Shown in pieces: positions 11,401 to 21,599 of a DNA stretch of 64,000 bases (within the stretch, counting starts at the first letter, position 1; every line of letters starts with the position of its first letter). The notes below the pieces were generated by a model. It ran no database searches. It had not been told where the DNA came from and saw only the letters and a program-made list of their open reading frames with translations. This DNA comes from Heterohyrax brucei (lineage: Eukaryota; Chordata; Mammalia; Hyracoidea; Procaviidae), in assembly GCA_028571685.1 (NCBI GenBank), contig CM053140.1, positions 147,607,701 through 147,671,700 on the forward strand, written 5' to 3'. The position numbers and the translations under genes are program-made.

Positions 11401-12384
11401 CACATGTATATTTCTTTCCAAAAAGCCTGTAAACTCTTTAAAACTCCCCAGATTATTTCATTTACATAGCCTAATTTTTATTGCCGTATTAAGCTACGGT
11501 GGTTATTTTCTGTATACACATACACATGCACGATACGAAGCCAGCAACTGTAATTCTCTTCAGTAATTATTAATAATAGTTTAATACTTGAATACATTGC
11601 TCCTTAATTACGGCACCTGGCTGGTGGGATACAGGCTTTCAGCACAGGTAAAATTAAGATATCCATGAGTCTATCTTGAGAGTCATAAGGGTCGATATCA
11701 CAACATAAAGGTCGCCATCACAATTCTGTTGGGTGTTTCCTTTGTTGTATATGACTGGGCCCAAGCCAAGGTGCTAGGAAATTCAGTAGTTGAGTGAGGG
11801 TAAATGAAAATATCAACCAGAATCAATGGAGAGTATGAAGGGGGGAGTAGGTCTTGAGGGGGTTAGAAGATTCATCCTTCCAGCTTAACATGAACTCTCC
11901 TCTGCTGATAGGTGAGTACTACCGCTTTTCATGCAAACAGAATGGGAGACTGTAAGAAAACAGCTGCTTCCTTATCTTGTATTTGGTTTTCTGGATTTAT
12001 AGACAGTCCTTGGTTTTTCTCACATTTTATTAATGCTCATAGAGCTCAGTTTTTTCAGCAACAGTTGCTATTTGAATTTAGAATTTTGATAAACTTGGCT
12101 CATCAAACCACTTTATATTGAAAAGGGCTGCATAGACAGGATCCTGCTGTGAGTTGGCTGACAGCTGAAATGATAAGCAGCTCTGTTCAGTTCTGCCCAT
12201 ACACATGCCAGAGGTTAGGAACACTTCACCCATCAAGGAGAGGAGACCTTCATTCACCTTTCTGCATCTTTTCTTCCAAGTTAGTATTTAACCTCTAGAA
12301 TGATTCATTCTTATATGGCTTTTTGCTATAATATTTAAAGGCAAATGGTGGGGGTAGTTAAGGGTAAAGGCTAGATATGAACAC
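11401..12384. other. Unassigned sequence
   Basis: I recognise no repeat or gene. The 11912-12121 open frame has no features of a known protein. Confidence 0.4.
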
Positions 12385-12565
12385 CAAAAAAAAAAAAAAA
12401 AAAATCCCAAATCGGTTGCTGTCAAGTAGATTCTGACTCACACAGAACCTAGAAGGCAGGATAGAACTGCTCCTTAGGGTTTCCAGGAAGTGTCTGGGGA
12501 TTCAAACTGCTGACCTTTTGTTTAGCAGCAATGGCGCTTAACCACTAAACACCACCAAGGTTTCC
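12385..12565 (-). mobile_element. AfroSINE with a long A-run at its 3' end
   Basis: This reverse copy starts with a pure A tract of about 20 bases, where other copies have AACCAAACC. The body then runs from GGTTGCTGTCAAGTAGATTC to the head complement CACCACCAAGGTTTCC. Confidence 0.8.
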
Positions 12566-12569
12566 GTGA

Positions 12570-12780
12570 CATCAGTTGCCCTCAACATAAATCCCAGCTC
12601 TGCCTCTTAGCACACCTGGAATCTTGAGAACATTACTTAACCTCTGTTACTGTCGTTTTCCTCATCAGTAACCTGCATTTTGTTGAAAGTAATCATTGTT
12701 TTAAAAAAATATGTAAAGTATGTTAGTACAGAGGCTGCCACGTAAGAGGCATTCAGTAAAAAGTTATTGTCATAGCTACT
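12570..12780 (+). repeat. MIR SINE remnant
   Basis: CTCTGCCTCTTAGCACAC, TTACTTAACCTCTG and AAGAGGCATTCAGTAAAAAG follow the order of the MIR consensus. Confidence 0.55.
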
Positions 12781-13010
12781 AAAACATTTTTTATACTGAA
12801 CAATCACAGAGAAATATCATGAAAAGAATGACTGCTCGTTGTCTCCAGCTCCTACCATTTGCTACTAAGCCCGCTCCAGCAGTTCACTGATACTAGTCTT
12901 GACCAGGTGGTCAGTGACATGTACAATTCTAAATGTAGTGGTCAGCTCCTCAGCTGACCTTGCACTCCACTGACTTCTCTTTCTCCATTTCTTAACCTGT
13001 AAACATTGAA

Positions 13011-13182
13011 AGGACCCCATGGGGGCACAGTGGTTAAGGGTCGCCTCTGCTAACCGAAAGGTGGGCAGTTCACATCTTCCATGGGCTCCTTGGAAATGCT
13101 ATGGGTCAGCTCTGCTCTGTCCTGTAGGGTCATTATGAATCTGAATTGACTTGACAGCAGTGAGTTTGGTTTGGGGGTTTTT
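13011..13182 (+). mobile_element. AfroSINE inserted in L2
   Basis: The copy is full length from AGGACCCCATGGGGGCACAG to TTTGGTTTGGGGGTTTTT. Flanking AAACATTGAAA and AAACACTGAAA look like an 11-base target-site duplication with one difference. Confidence 0.85.
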
Positions 13183-13774
13183 AAACACTGAAAAGCTGCA
13201 GGGCTCAGTCCTCTGTCCTCTATCTGTAATCTTCCTCCTCAGTGGACCTCATTCAGCCTTGGAGCTGTAATATCGCGTATATATTACCGACTCCCTCAGA
13301 TACATACCTCTAGTCCCAACCTCTGCCCTCAACTCCAGTGTCGTATGTCCATTTACATACTTGATCTCTATTTGAATGTCTTGAATGCTGTCTCAGACTC
13401 AGCATGTTGAACTCCTTGGCCTTTCCACATTTCCACAAACCTGTTATTCCCACAGCTTCCCTGATTTTAGTAAATGCTAACACCACCGTTTTAGTTGCTC
13501 AGCCAAAATTTTTGGAGTCATTCTTGGCTTCTCTGGTCCTTGACTGCACTCCATATCCAAACCGTCAATAAATTCTGTTGACTCAAACTTCAAAATTTGT
13601 ACAGAATTCAACTATCTGTCATTTCTTCCTCCTCTGTCACTCTGGCCTTTAGCACCTCTCAACTGGATTTAAATGGTCTTCTGTTTCTACCATTGTGCCT
13701 CCTAATAGCAGCCACAGTGATTCAGTTATAATGGAATCCTGCTGTTCTTTCGCTTAAGATCCTCCAATGCCTTC

Positions 13775-14629
13775 TGTCTTAGTTATCTAGTGCTGCTACT
13801 ACGGAAACCCCACAAGCAGATGGCTTTTAGGAACAGAAGTTTATTCTCTCACAGTTTAGGAGACTGGAAGTCCAAATTCAGGGTGCCAGCTCTAAGGGAA
13901 GGCTTTCTGTCTCTGTCAGGTGGAGGAAGATCCTCGTTAACTCTCTTCTCCTGGTCTAGGAACTTGTCAGTGCAGGGGCCACTGGTCCAAAGGACGTACT
14001 TGTGTTTGGCTCTGCTTTCTTTGTGGTATGAGGTTCCTTTCCTCTCTGGTTTTCTTTTATGTGTCTCAAAAGAGATTGACTCTTACCCATAAATCATAAC
14101 GAAGGTCCACTCTTTGGACCCAAATGGATTAGACTCGGCAATGCAGAGTGACCGTATGCTGGATGCACTTTATGGTTCTATGCATCTATAGGATATCATC
14201 CTGCTGACCTCTGGCTGGAGGAAGAGGAGTGAGTGGAGAGGAGGGGAATGGAGACTGTTGGGAGGATGAGACATGTATGGAGCAGAGAGGAATAGTGTGC
14301 TGTCACCAGGCAGAGAGAGCAGTGGAAGTTGCATATAGATGGGCATGTAAATTTATACGGGAATGTACATTTTCACTCAGTCATAATAAAAAGTAAAAAA
14401 AAAAAAAAAAGATTGACTCAAGATACAACCTAATCCTGAGCTAATGAGTCCTGCCTCATTGATGTAACTGCCTCTAGTTCTGCCTCATTAACATCATAGA
14501 TGTTAGGATTTACAATATATAGGACAATCACATAGGATGACAAAATGGTAGCTACCTACACAATGCTGGGAATCTGACCTAGTCAAGTTGACACACGTTT
14601 TTTGGTAGAAAACAGTGCAATCCATGACA
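13775..14629 (-). mobile_element. MaLR-like solitary LTR, reverse, interrupted
   Basis: The element starts TGTCTTAGTTATCTAGTGCT and ends CAGTGCAATCCATGACA. The GTTTATTCTCTCACAG motif is the complement of the polyadenylation region. The five flanking bases are CCTTC and GCTTC, a probable target duplication. It matches seven other LTRs in this window. An L1-derived piece splits it at about 14083-14408. It is an old endogenous retroviral LTR without an internal gene. Confidence 0.7.
14083..14408 (+). mobile_element. L1 3' end fragment with poly-A
   Basis: The piece ends in about 15 A and is flanked by AGAGATTGACTC on the left and AAGATTGACTC on the right, so it was inserted by target-primed reverse transcription. 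Its body (ATCATCCTGCTGACCTCTGG, GGAGACTGTTGGGAGGATGA) is the reverse complement of the L1 end at 20395-20640. Confidence 0.7.
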
Positions 14630-15159
14630 GCTTCCTACCTCTACTTACCACCAGACGGGCTCTGCACAATCTTGCCTAGTCTGCTTTGCTTACTCTTCTC
14701 CAGGCTTCCTGTCCTCTCGTTTTTCCTTGGCCATGCTAGACACACTCTCATATGTGGCTTTTACACACGCTTCTCTTCCTAGAATACTTTTCTCATGAAT
14801 GTCTACATGTCCAGTCCCTTGACTTGTGCAAGATTCTTTTTCTGTGCCACTTTCTCAGTGAGGCTCATCTGCTGACATATTTGCACTCCCAGTGTTGCCT
14901 GCTTTCTGCCTTCACTCTCTTCTTGCTGTATTTTTCTTCAGAGTACCACCACCTGACTTTCTTACACATTTTGCTTATTTCTCTTGTTTATTTTCTGTCT
15001 TCCTCACTCAGATGTAAGCTCATAAGGGTAGGGACTACAGTCTGATTTGTTCTCTGCTGTGTCTCCTGTGTCAGTGTCTGACATTTACTAAACAAAAAAT
15101 ATCTGTTTAAGCTAATGAGAGAATGTATGCATTTGAGAAAATTCAGTTAATACCATTTG

Positions 15160-15380
15160 TAGTACTGGGATGTGAAAACACGTGCAGACAAGCAAGAATT
15201 CGGATTCTAGCAATGACTGGGCATCCCTTAAACAAGGTTATGTGAGCAAGTCATTTTACCTCTAGCTTCAGTTTCCTAATCTTTAAAACCTACCTAAAAG
15301 GCTGTAACAGTCTTCAAACACAAGGTTATATAAACCTTGCACAGGGTTATTTAATCCTGTATGAAACAGATTTTTTCATC
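15160..15380 (+). repeat. MIR SINE remnant
   Basis: The order GGATTCTAGCAATGACTGGG, GTGAGCAAGTCATTTTACCT, CTTCAGTTTCCTAATC follows the MIR core and its 3' part. Confidence 0.5.
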
Positions 15381-15656
15381 TCTTTTTTTAAACTATGACT
15401 GAAATAAATACTTGAACAATGTGATATTTACAGGTGTGATATTTTAAGAGAGACTCTTAAAAGAATTAGCTTCCACTGTTTTTTAGGGTGACTAGATACC
15501 ATGGTGCTACCTTTGCTCACATGTAAGTTAAGGAAGAGGAGATGAAACAGACTTTGCATTTTTTCATGCGCAGCTCAACTAATCTGGTTTGCATGGTCAT
15601 AATATAATTCAAATGACCGTTTTTGAAGTTTCAGTAGTCAGTGCTCTAACTTTGTC

Positions 15657-15745
15657 CTGGATCCCTGGTGGCATAGAGGGTAAGAACTAAGCTGCTAAAC
15701 AAAGGTTGACAGTCAGAATCAACTCAACTGTACCTAACAACAACA
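15657..15745 (+). mobile_element. Short AfroSINE with RTE-type tail
   Basis: The head (GGATCCCTGGTGGCATAGAG) joins directly to the tail (GACAGTCAGAATCAACTCAA), so about 80 bp of body is missing. The end CTAACAACAACAC is the A/C-rich tail typical of RTE LINEs, instead of the GGTTTGG tail of most SINE copies here. Confidence 0.7.
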
Positions 15746-16736
15746 CGTTTTAAAATATGTATACTTATGTTCAATAACATGATCATACAATATAGTAAAA
15801 TGTTGGCTTCAATTCTGCCAATTTTAATTTCTATCAATACCTCAAGATTTTTCTTACATATAAACCAATTACCAAATAGATTACCAATGGATATTTTTAA
15901 TTAATGTATAATTTGACTAGGCATTGGACTCTGCATTTGCTTAGCAAGGCTTTGCTTGAAAAATAGTACAAATAACTTCAGCAAGTAAGATTGGGACAGA
16001 AGCATGATAAAGCTACTAGACAAAACAAACTGTAAAAGTGGCTCTTTCCATACATGTAATGCATTAGGGTATCCTAGATGCATGTCAGAGGAACTCTCCT
16101 TCTAGACACTCTTGTCGTATGCTCCACAGGCCGCATTCAGGATAAGGCGTGGACTGACCAGGCTGGTGTTTTCTCCCACCTCTTGTCTTGATTTGTGATG
16201 TTTTTCTCATCTGTTTTCCGGCCCTTTACCACTAACTTCCCAATCCTCATGAAGCTTCCTGCCCTGTCTCAGTTTGTGCCCCTACTCTGGTTTGTGTGTC
16301 ACTTGCTGTCTCACCCTCAGTCTGTCCACCTTCCATTTTATTTCTGACCTCTTTACAGTGCCTTTGAACAGTTTCAAATAAGACATATCCACTCTACCAT
16401 GGTTTATGTCTTCTCTGTCAGCTATCAGCTCTCGTTCTGTGGCTCAGGAACCGTTCAAATTAGGATATCCCGGGAAATGGGCAGAAGATAAAGTTGGAAA
16501 GGTAGGCTGAGGTATGTAGTAAAGAGCCTTTAATATTAAGCTAAAAAAATTAGATGCATAAACACACACACACACTTATTGAGGTATTACTATGTACCAG
16601 CCAATATGCTAGAAGCATTAAATATCATAATAATTCTTTAAGGTTTTTTTTTGCTTGTCTATCTGACTCGACGGCACTTGGCTGGCATTTATTCAAAGAG
16701 TCCATCCAACACTCAGTCAACTATGTCCTTTTTATT
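15746..16736. other. Unassigned sequence with a small MIR piece
   Basis: A MIR-like piece lies near 16575-16640 (TTATTGAGGTATTACTATGT). The rest shows nothing recognisable. Confidence 0.4.
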
Positions 16737-18177
16737 TTTTATTGTACTTTAGATGAAGGTTTGCAGAACATACTAGCTTCTCATTAAACAATTAGTACAC
16801 ATAGTGTTTTGTGACATTGAGGACCAACCCCATGACGTGTCAACATGCTCCCTTTTCACCTTGGGTTCCCTATTACCAGCTTTCTTGTATCATCCTGCCT
16901 TCTAATCCTTGCCTCTGGGCCAGTGTGCCCCTTTTTTGCCTGTTTTAGTCAGCTAGGGCTGCTGCAACAGAAATACCACAGAGTGGATGGCTTTAACAAA
17001 GGAAGGTTTATTCTTACACAGTCCGGTAGGCTGCAAGTCCATATTCAGGATGTCCGCTCCAGGGGAAGGCTGTCCCCTTTTCGGCTCTGGAGGAAAGTCC
17101 AATATTGCATCAGTCTTTGTCCAGGGAGCATCTTGGCGCAGGAACCTCAGGTCTGAAGGATGCGCTCCTCTCCTGGTGCTGCTTGCTTGATGGTAACGAG
17201 GTTCCCATTCTCTGCTTGCTTCTCTTTCCTTTTATCTCTTGCAGGCTGAAAGGATTAAGGATGGGGCAAACCATACTCCAGGGAAACTCCCTTTACTGCA
17301 GAGCAGGGAGGTGATCCTATGAAGGAATTTACAGCCCCACACTAATCCTTTAACGTACAGTTTAGGGAAACCACAAAATGGAGGACAGTCACAAGATACT
17401 GGGAATCATGTCCCAGCCACATGGCTACACATATTTTTGGGGGGACACAATTCAACCCATGACAGTGCCATAATGTTTCATGGGCCTATCTGGTCTTTGA
17501 CTGAAGGATGAATCTCAGGAGTGACTTCATTACTGAGCTAAAAGGGAGTCAGGTGGCCGTATGCTTGGAGTTTCTCCAGTCTGTCGGGACAGTAAGTTGA
17601 GTCTTTTTTTGTTGAGGTAGGAACATGTTTCTTCAGCTCAGTCTGGGACCCTCTCTTGTGATCCCTGCCAGTGCAGTCAGTCATGGCAACTGGGCACCAT
17701 CTAGTTGTACTGGACCCCGTCTGGTAGACGCTGTGGTAGCTGTGGTCCATCAGTCCTTTGGACCAATCTTTCTTTCCCTTTGGTCTTTTGTTTTCTTCTT
17801 TCTCCCTTGCTCCTGAGAGGGTAAGACCAGTGGAGTATCATAGATGGCCACTCACAAGCTTTTAAGATCTCGTATGCTACTCACCAAAGTAGAATGTAGA
17901 ACATTTTCTTTATAAACTATGCTATGCCAGTTGACCTAGATGCTCCCCCAAACCATGATCCTCACAGCCCTCAGCCCAATAATTCAGTCCTTCAGGGGGT
18001 TTGTAGGTGTCTATGTAGCTTCTATGACCTTGACCTCTGCAGTACTGCGTGCTGTCTTACCTTTACCAGAGTGTCCACTTGTCTATTGTTGATTGTTTTT
18101 CTACCCCTAACCATCCCATTCATTGTAACCATCAAAGGTTGCTTCCTTTTGTGTATAAACTTTTCTCTTCAAGATCT
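16737..18177 (-). mobile_element. L1 3' end, reverse, interrupted by an LTR
   Basis: Starting at the complement of the tail (TTTTTTATTGTACTTTAGAT), the sequence follows the elephant-type L1 3' untranslated region. TAAGATCTCGTATGCTACTC and ACCAAAGTAGAATGTAGAAC recur in the other L1 ends here. The LTR at 16941-17464 splits it. The plus-strand L1 end at 51.4-51.9 kb is its complement in the region of ATTAAACAATTAGTACACA. Confidence 0.75.
16941..17464 (-). mobile_element. MaLR-like solitary LTR, reverse
   Basis: It runs from TGTTTTAGTCAGCTAGGGCT to CAATTCAACCCATGACA, with TTGCC and GTGCC as probable 5-base target duplication. The sequence on both sides joins to a continuous L1 3' end when it is removed. 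It holds no internal retroviral region. Confidence 0.75.
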
Positions 18178-18250
18178 TTCTATTGTCATTTTACAGATGA
18201 GGAAACTGAGGCAGAAAAAGGCTTGGCAAACTTCCCAGGGTTTCATAAGA
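18178..18250 (+). repeat. MIR SINE 3' core
   Basis: CATTTTACAGATGAGGAAAC followed by TGAGGCAGAAAAAGGCTTGG is a well-preserved MIR segment. Confidence 0.75.
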
Positions 18251-18682
18251 GGTAAGTAGACATACTGGTTTCTAACCTGGGTATGTTTTACTTCACACTT
18301 GGTGATCGTAAGCACTGATATGTATAGATATACAAGTATATACTTCTACCTCCTCCTCCCCTACCGATGGGGAACACTTAAAGATTTTTAGGCATGGGGA
18401 GGAGATGGTTAGCTCTGTGCTGCAAGATAGGTGCGCACTGCTGGAGTCAGAGAGACCAACTGGGCAGTGTAAGAAAGTATGACAGAGTTGAACTACAGCA
18501 TAGAATTGCAAAAAAGAGCAGAATGTTTAAATAAAGGCGCTGCTGTATAACGTACTGTTAACATATTGTCTGCAGTGTTTTTGTTATTTGTTTAGACAGT
18601 TTGTGTGAAGGTGACAAAGAAAGAGAGAAGCAAGAGAGAAAAACTTCACCAAGCCAAAGTCAAAGGTCTAAGTGATTTCTCA

Positions 18683-19410
18683 TGGGTGGAATTGTGTCCC
18701 CACAAAAATGTGTAACAATTTGGCTGGGCCATGATTCCCTGTATTTTGTGACTGCCCTCCATTTGGGGATTTCTCTATGCTGTAAATCCTGATTTCAGCT
18801 TGTGCTTAATAAGCAAAAACTAAACCCTCTGCCGTCAAGTCGGATCTGACTCATAGTGGCCCTAGAGGTCAGAGTAGAACTGCCTCCACAGTTTCTAAGG
18901 AGTGCGTCGTGGATTTGAACTGCCTACTGTTTGGTTAGCAGATGTAGCAACCAGAATGCCACCAGGGTTTCCTTGTGTTTAATAGACTAGATTAAGTTTA
19001 AAAAGATTAGGGTGGGACTGCAGCACCCTTTCTAAAGTCACCTCCCTGTTCCAATGTAAAAGGAATTTCCCAGAAGTGTGGCTTACATCATGTTTTATCC
19101 TTTTGTCCTATAACAGATAAGAGGAAAAGGAAGCAAGCAGAGAGTGTGGGGGCCTCATTCCTCCAAGAAAGCAGCACCATGAGCAGAGTGTGTCCTTTGG
19201 ATCCGAGGTTCCTATGCCGAGATGCTCTCAGACTGAAGAAAGACTGAAGCAACACAAGGACCTTTCTCCAGAGCCAACTGAGAGTTCGTTCCCCTGGAGC
19301 TGGCACCCTGAATTTGGACTTCTAGACTCCTGGACTCTGTGAGACTAAACTTGTCTTTGTTAAAGTCATCCACCTGTGGTGTTTCTGTTAGAGCAGTACC
19401 TGATGACTAA
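18683..19410 (+). mobile_element. MaLR-like solitary LTR, interrupted
   Basis: It begins near TGGGTGGAATTGTGTCCCCA, shares GGCTGGGCCATGATTCC with the LTR at 60325, and ends GTACCTGATGACTA. A SINE splits it at 18812-18972 and another sits at its 3' end. Confidence 0.7.
18812..18972 (-). mobile_element. AfroSINE inserted in an LTR
   Basis: A reverse full-length copy. TTGTGCTTAATA on the left and TTGTGTTTAATA on the right form a target-site duplication with one difference. Confidence 0.85.
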
Positions 19411-19568
19411 ACCAAACCCACCGCGGTAGAGTTGATTCTGACTCATAGTGGCCCTATAGACACAGCAGAACTGTGCCGTAGAGTTTTCAAGGAGTGCCTG
19501 GAAGATTTGAACTGTCAGCCCTTTGGTTAGCAGCCTTAGCACTCAATCACTAGGCCACCAGGGTTTCC
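19411..19568 (-). mobile_element. AfroSINE at the LTR edge
   Basis: A reverse copy, from ACCAAACCCACCGCGGTAGA to CACCAGGGTTTCC. GATGACTAA occurs on both sides (near 19402 and 19576), consistent with insertion at the very end of the LTR. Confidence 0.85.
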
Positions 19569-19745
19569 TGTACAAGATGACTAAGCTATAGTTATTGTGA
19601 TTAGATCCCACTGAGAGGACGACAACGTTGGATATCACAGAAAACACTCTCAATTTTGTTAGTAGGAAGTCTTTTGTAACCCTTGACAGCATGAGTTTCT
19701 GTTCACAGTTGAGGACAGAAGCTAACTTTTTAAAAACTAAGAAAT

Positions 19746-19876
19746 AGAATCCTTTGTGGTGTAGTGGTTAGGTGCTATGGTTGCTAACCAAAAGGCTGGC
19801 ATTTGAAACTCTGTGGGGCAGCTCTACCCTGCCCTGCAGGGCCATTGTCAGTCAGGATCAACTCAGTGGCGGTAGG
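19746..19876 (+). mobile_element. AfroSINE with small internal deletion
   Basis: The head AGAATCCTTTGTGGTGTAGT and the body TGTGGGGCAGCTCTACCC are joined with about 30 bp missing. The tail is short. Confidence 0.8.
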
Positions 19877-20098
19877 TAAGAAATGAATGGGGGATAGGAA
19901 AATGTGAAAAAAATATTCTCTCAAGAAGAAAATATAACCCTGTTTCATTAATACAAACTTCTGGGTTATATTCGTATATGTGTGCATGCATGCATGCTTA
20001 TTACTTTTATCGTATCATTTTGTAGCCCTTAAAAATTTCAACAAAAGATTTTGTGCCCAGTGAAGTAAAGCATGGTATTATATTTGGTTAAATATATG

Positions 20099-20296
20099 AT
20101 CCTCATTGCTGTGGAGTCAATTCCAGCTCATAGTAACTCCACAGAGCACAGTGAGACTGCCTGAGAGGGTTTCCTAAGCTATAATCTTTTCGGAAGCAGA
20201 CTGCCACATCTTTCTCCCTTGGAGTGGCTGGTGAGTTCAAACTGCTGATCTGTGGGTTAGCAGGCAAGTGCTTAACCACTATGCAGCCAGAGGACC
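20099..20296 (-). mobile_element. AfroSINE, long subfamily
   Basis: This reverse copy carries an extra segment around GCAGACTGCCACATCTTTCT between the body and the head complement. The copies at 53698 and (less clearly) 42311 share it, so it marks a distinct older subfamily. Confidence 0.75.
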
Positions 20297-20394
20297 TTAA
20301 ATATATGAAATTGGTTACATTAAGCTGATGACAGTATGGTGCCAATTATTATAATAACTACTATGATTAATAAAGAAGTAATTAGATCTGCCTT

Positions 20395-20920
20395 CAAATA
20401 CAACTTTTTATTTATTTTTTTAATGATTGAATGAAAATGTACATTTTCATATAAATTCGAATGCTCACCTATATGCAGTTCCCTGCACACCCCTCCTCTC
20501 TGCTCCCTACATATCTCATCCTCCCAACAGTCTCCTATCCCTTCCTCTCCATCTACTCCCCTTTCTCCAGCCAGAGGTCAGCAGGATGACATCCTATAGA
20601 TGCCATAAAATTCTCACAAGATATGGTCACTCTGCATCACCAAGTTGAATCCATTGCTGTCTGAAAAGTTGACCTTCATTATGATTTATGGACAGGTGCA
20701 GCATGAGGGCCAGGGGCCATGCTCCCAGGAGAACTCTGAAGCCCCCGGACCATCAATTGCGGTCTTTCATTGGAGATCTCAGGGTGCACCCCTATTTATT
20801 CTCTTGTTGCCAGTGAGGCTCAACTTTGTGAGCTCCACTGTGGCTATCACAGGTGGTGGCTGGGCATCATCTGGTTCTTCTGGTCACGAGTGGGTGTAGA
20901 GACCCACTCACGTGGGTTGC
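20395..20920 (-). mobile_element. L1 3' end, reverse
   Basis: The T-rich left edge is followed by a stretch complementary to the fragment at 14083-14408, then by GGCTGGGCATCATCTGGTTC, which recurs in the other L1 ends. It has no coding part. Confidence 0.65.
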
Positions 20921-20944
20921 TCTGTAATACTTACTACTTTTAAA

Positions 20945-21440
20945 AAATGTTTTATTTATTGCTGGGAAACAAACCACTGCAAACCTTAATCGCTTTAAAC
21001 AAAATTGTATCATCCTTCGTAGTTCTAGGATTAATGAGCTCAGTCAGGCACTTCTCACTTGCGGTCCCTCCAATAGTTGTAGATAGACGCTGTCTGAGGC
21101 TGCAGCCATCTGAAGAATTCATGTTCAGGTGCTGGGATGAAGTGGCTAGAGCAGCTCGGGGCTGGTGAGCCCTCTTTTTCTCTCTTCCTCTTTGCACTGC
21201 CATGTCACAAGTCTGCCTTGGGCTTCACACAGCAGCATGCCCTCAGGAGAAAGTGTTCCTAGAGACCCAAACGGACCCAAGCGGACTCTTGAGCTAGTGC
21301 TGCAAGTCCTGCAGAACCACTTCCACAATGTATTAGGCAACACTGTCCCAAGTCCAGACACAGGCAGGTAGAGGAGCAGACACCTGCAGGAAAGGAATCC
21401 ATCTTGGTGACAAGCTGCAACAATCTGTTTGGAGATATTT
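20945..21440 (-). repeat. Possible ancient MLT1-like LTR
   Basis: TTATTGCTGGGAAACAAACC, TAATCGCTTTAAACAAAATT and ATCTGAAGAATTCATGTTCA resemble the reverse complement of an old mammalian MaLR LTR. Divergence is high and the subfamily cannot be told. The open frame on each strand here is probably incidental. Confidence 0.35.
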
Positions 21441-21599
21441 ATAAACAAATGCACACATTTGTAGAGACAAATATATTTCTATGAAGCAATTGAATAGTAA
21501 TTGTAATGGATATTTAATTATCAAATAATACAAGAAGGGAGAATCTTAGAAATTAATGTGGGAAATAGGCTTAACTCCTAGAGGTCTACATGATTGACT

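Larger units (their letters stand above)
12850..15110 (+). mobile_element. L2 LINE, split by three nested insertions
   Basis: The part from 13190 follows the late L2 ORF2, with TTTTTGGAGTCATTCTTGGC, CAATAAATTCTGTTGACTC and GATCCTCCAATGCCTTC. The continuation after 14630 follows the L2 3' end, with TGTAAGCTCATAAGGGTAGG and ATTTACTAAACAAAAAATAT. A SINE splits it at 13011-13182 and an LTR at 13775-14629. It is old, diverged and non-coding. Confidence 0.65.

Noticed and set aside
13775-14629. A complete endogenous retrovirus between two of the eight similar LTRs
   Set aside because: The LTRs are far apart, have different flanking target duplications and no gag, pol or env remnants lie between them, so they are solitary LTRs.
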